A stretch of 6,555 bases of DNA from Archaeoglobaceae archaeon (GTDB lineage Archaea; Halobacteriota; Archaeoglobi; Archaeoglobales; JdFR-42): NCBI GenBank assembly GCA_015523685.1, contig WAJW01000137.1, forward strand, positions 1 through 6,555, given 5' to 3'. Shown piece after piece: positions 6,285 to 6,555 of this stretch. Numbering within the stretch: the stretch's first letter is position 1; every line of letters begins with the position of its first letter. Under the pieces are notes generated by a model, which saw only the letters and a program-made list of their open reading frames with translations, was not told the origin of the DNA and did not search any database. Made by a program: the position numbers and the translations under genes.

Positions 6285-6555
6285 TTACTTTAAATCACTG
6301 CCAATCCTTTTTAGAATCTCCGGAACGATGTGATATAAGTCTCCAACGATCGCATAATCAGCATGTTCTATAATTGGCGCATCATGATCTTTGTTTATAC
6401 TCACAATTATTTTTGAATTGATAATACCCACCACATGCTGTATCTGACCAGAGACACCGATAGAAATTAGCAAATTTGGACGTACTTTTTCACCTGAAAG
6501 ACCTATCATCCTCTCTTCAGGAAGCCAACCGTAATCGTGTGAGAGGGGTCTAGTA
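6285..6555 (-). CDS. etfA: Electron transfer flavoprotein alpha subunit, C-terminal part (5' end outside the window)
   Basis: The reading frame is open from the right edge to TAA at 6287-6285 and gives about 89 residues of the EtfA FAD-binding domain. Extending upstream of the internal ATG at 6509, the frame reads TRPLSHDYGWLPEERMIGLSG, matching the family segment (TR...D.GW.P...QIG.TG) that lines the FAD, so the ATG at 6509 is an internal Met and not the start. Next come GVSGQIQHVVGI (the SGxIQH flavin-contacting motif), SINKDHDAPI (the conserved INKD.AP loop) and ADYAIVGDLYHIVPEIL (the VGDL motif). EtfA with EtfB carries electrons between acyl-CoA or other flavin dehydrogenases and the quinone pool or ferredoxin-linked partners. 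It ends 169 bp before the carboxylase genes on the same strand. A link to oxidation of the carboxylation product is possible but is inferred only from position. Confidence 0.95.
   Translation of the reverse strand, partial: TRPLSHDYGWLPEERMIGLSGEKVRPNLLISIGVSGQIQHVVGIINSKIIVSINKDHDAPIIEHADYAIVGDLYHIVPEILKRIGSDLK

Noticed and set aside
6285..6509. etfA read as a complete 74-residue gene starting at ATG 6509
   Set aside because: The frame continues upstream to the window edge with conserved EtfA residues (TRPLSHDYGWLPEER), so this Met is internal and the gene is cut by the edge.
1..6555. CRISPR array, tRNA/rRNA, insertion sequence or tandem repeat
   Set aside because: The coding density is about 97 percent, and the only gap (6116-6284) has only short repeats. 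No spaced identical repeats, transposase motifs or tRNA-like folds were seen.

Overview
The window is one block of minus-strand genes, transcribed from right to left. It resembles an operon for a multi-subunit, ATP-dependent ketone carboxylase of the acetone/acetophenone carboxylase class, a branch of the hydantoinase/oxoprolinase (HyuA/HyuB) superfamily. The organism cannot be fixed from the sequence. The DNA is AT-rich, arginine is mostly AGA/AGG, ATA is common for isoleucine, and the Shine-Dalgarno sites are of the GGTGA type. This suits a thermophilic or anaerobic archaeon or a deep-branching bacterium, but does not choose between them.

From right to left: (i) the C-terminal end of an electron-transfer flavoprotein alpha subunit (etfA), cut by the right edge; (ii) a 169-bp AT-rich gap that probably carries the operon promoter; (iii) a 637-residue HyuA-like subunit with a degenerate adenosine motif and a shortened N-terminal domain; (iv) a 123-residue zinc-ribbon subunit of the acetone carboxylase gamma type; (v) a 705-residue HyuA-like subunit with intact ASKHA nucleotide-binding motifs; (vi) a HyuB-like catalytic subunit that runs off the left edge. 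Genes iii to v are joined by 4-bp ATGA overlaps. Gene vi starts 5 bp after gene v, with its Shine-Dalgarno made from the last codons and stop of gene v. The four are therefore almost certainly translated together. Two unlike HyuA proteins, one HyuB and one small zinc protein match the alpha-alpha'-beta-gamma core of acetophenone carboxylase better than the three-subunit acetone carboxylase. The substrate is unknown.

The left end is abnormal. The first ~70 bases carry the conserved C-terminal HyuB motif (GYGDPLERDPEMV) on the PLUS strand, while the hyuB gene that should end with it is on the MINUS strand and loses family-like sequence at the same place. This is an inverted fold-back junction. 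A chimera from genome amplification or assembly is the likeliest cause, with a true inversion or a second convergent hyuB as alternatives. The hyuB gene is thus incomplete here and its last residues in frame should not be trusted.
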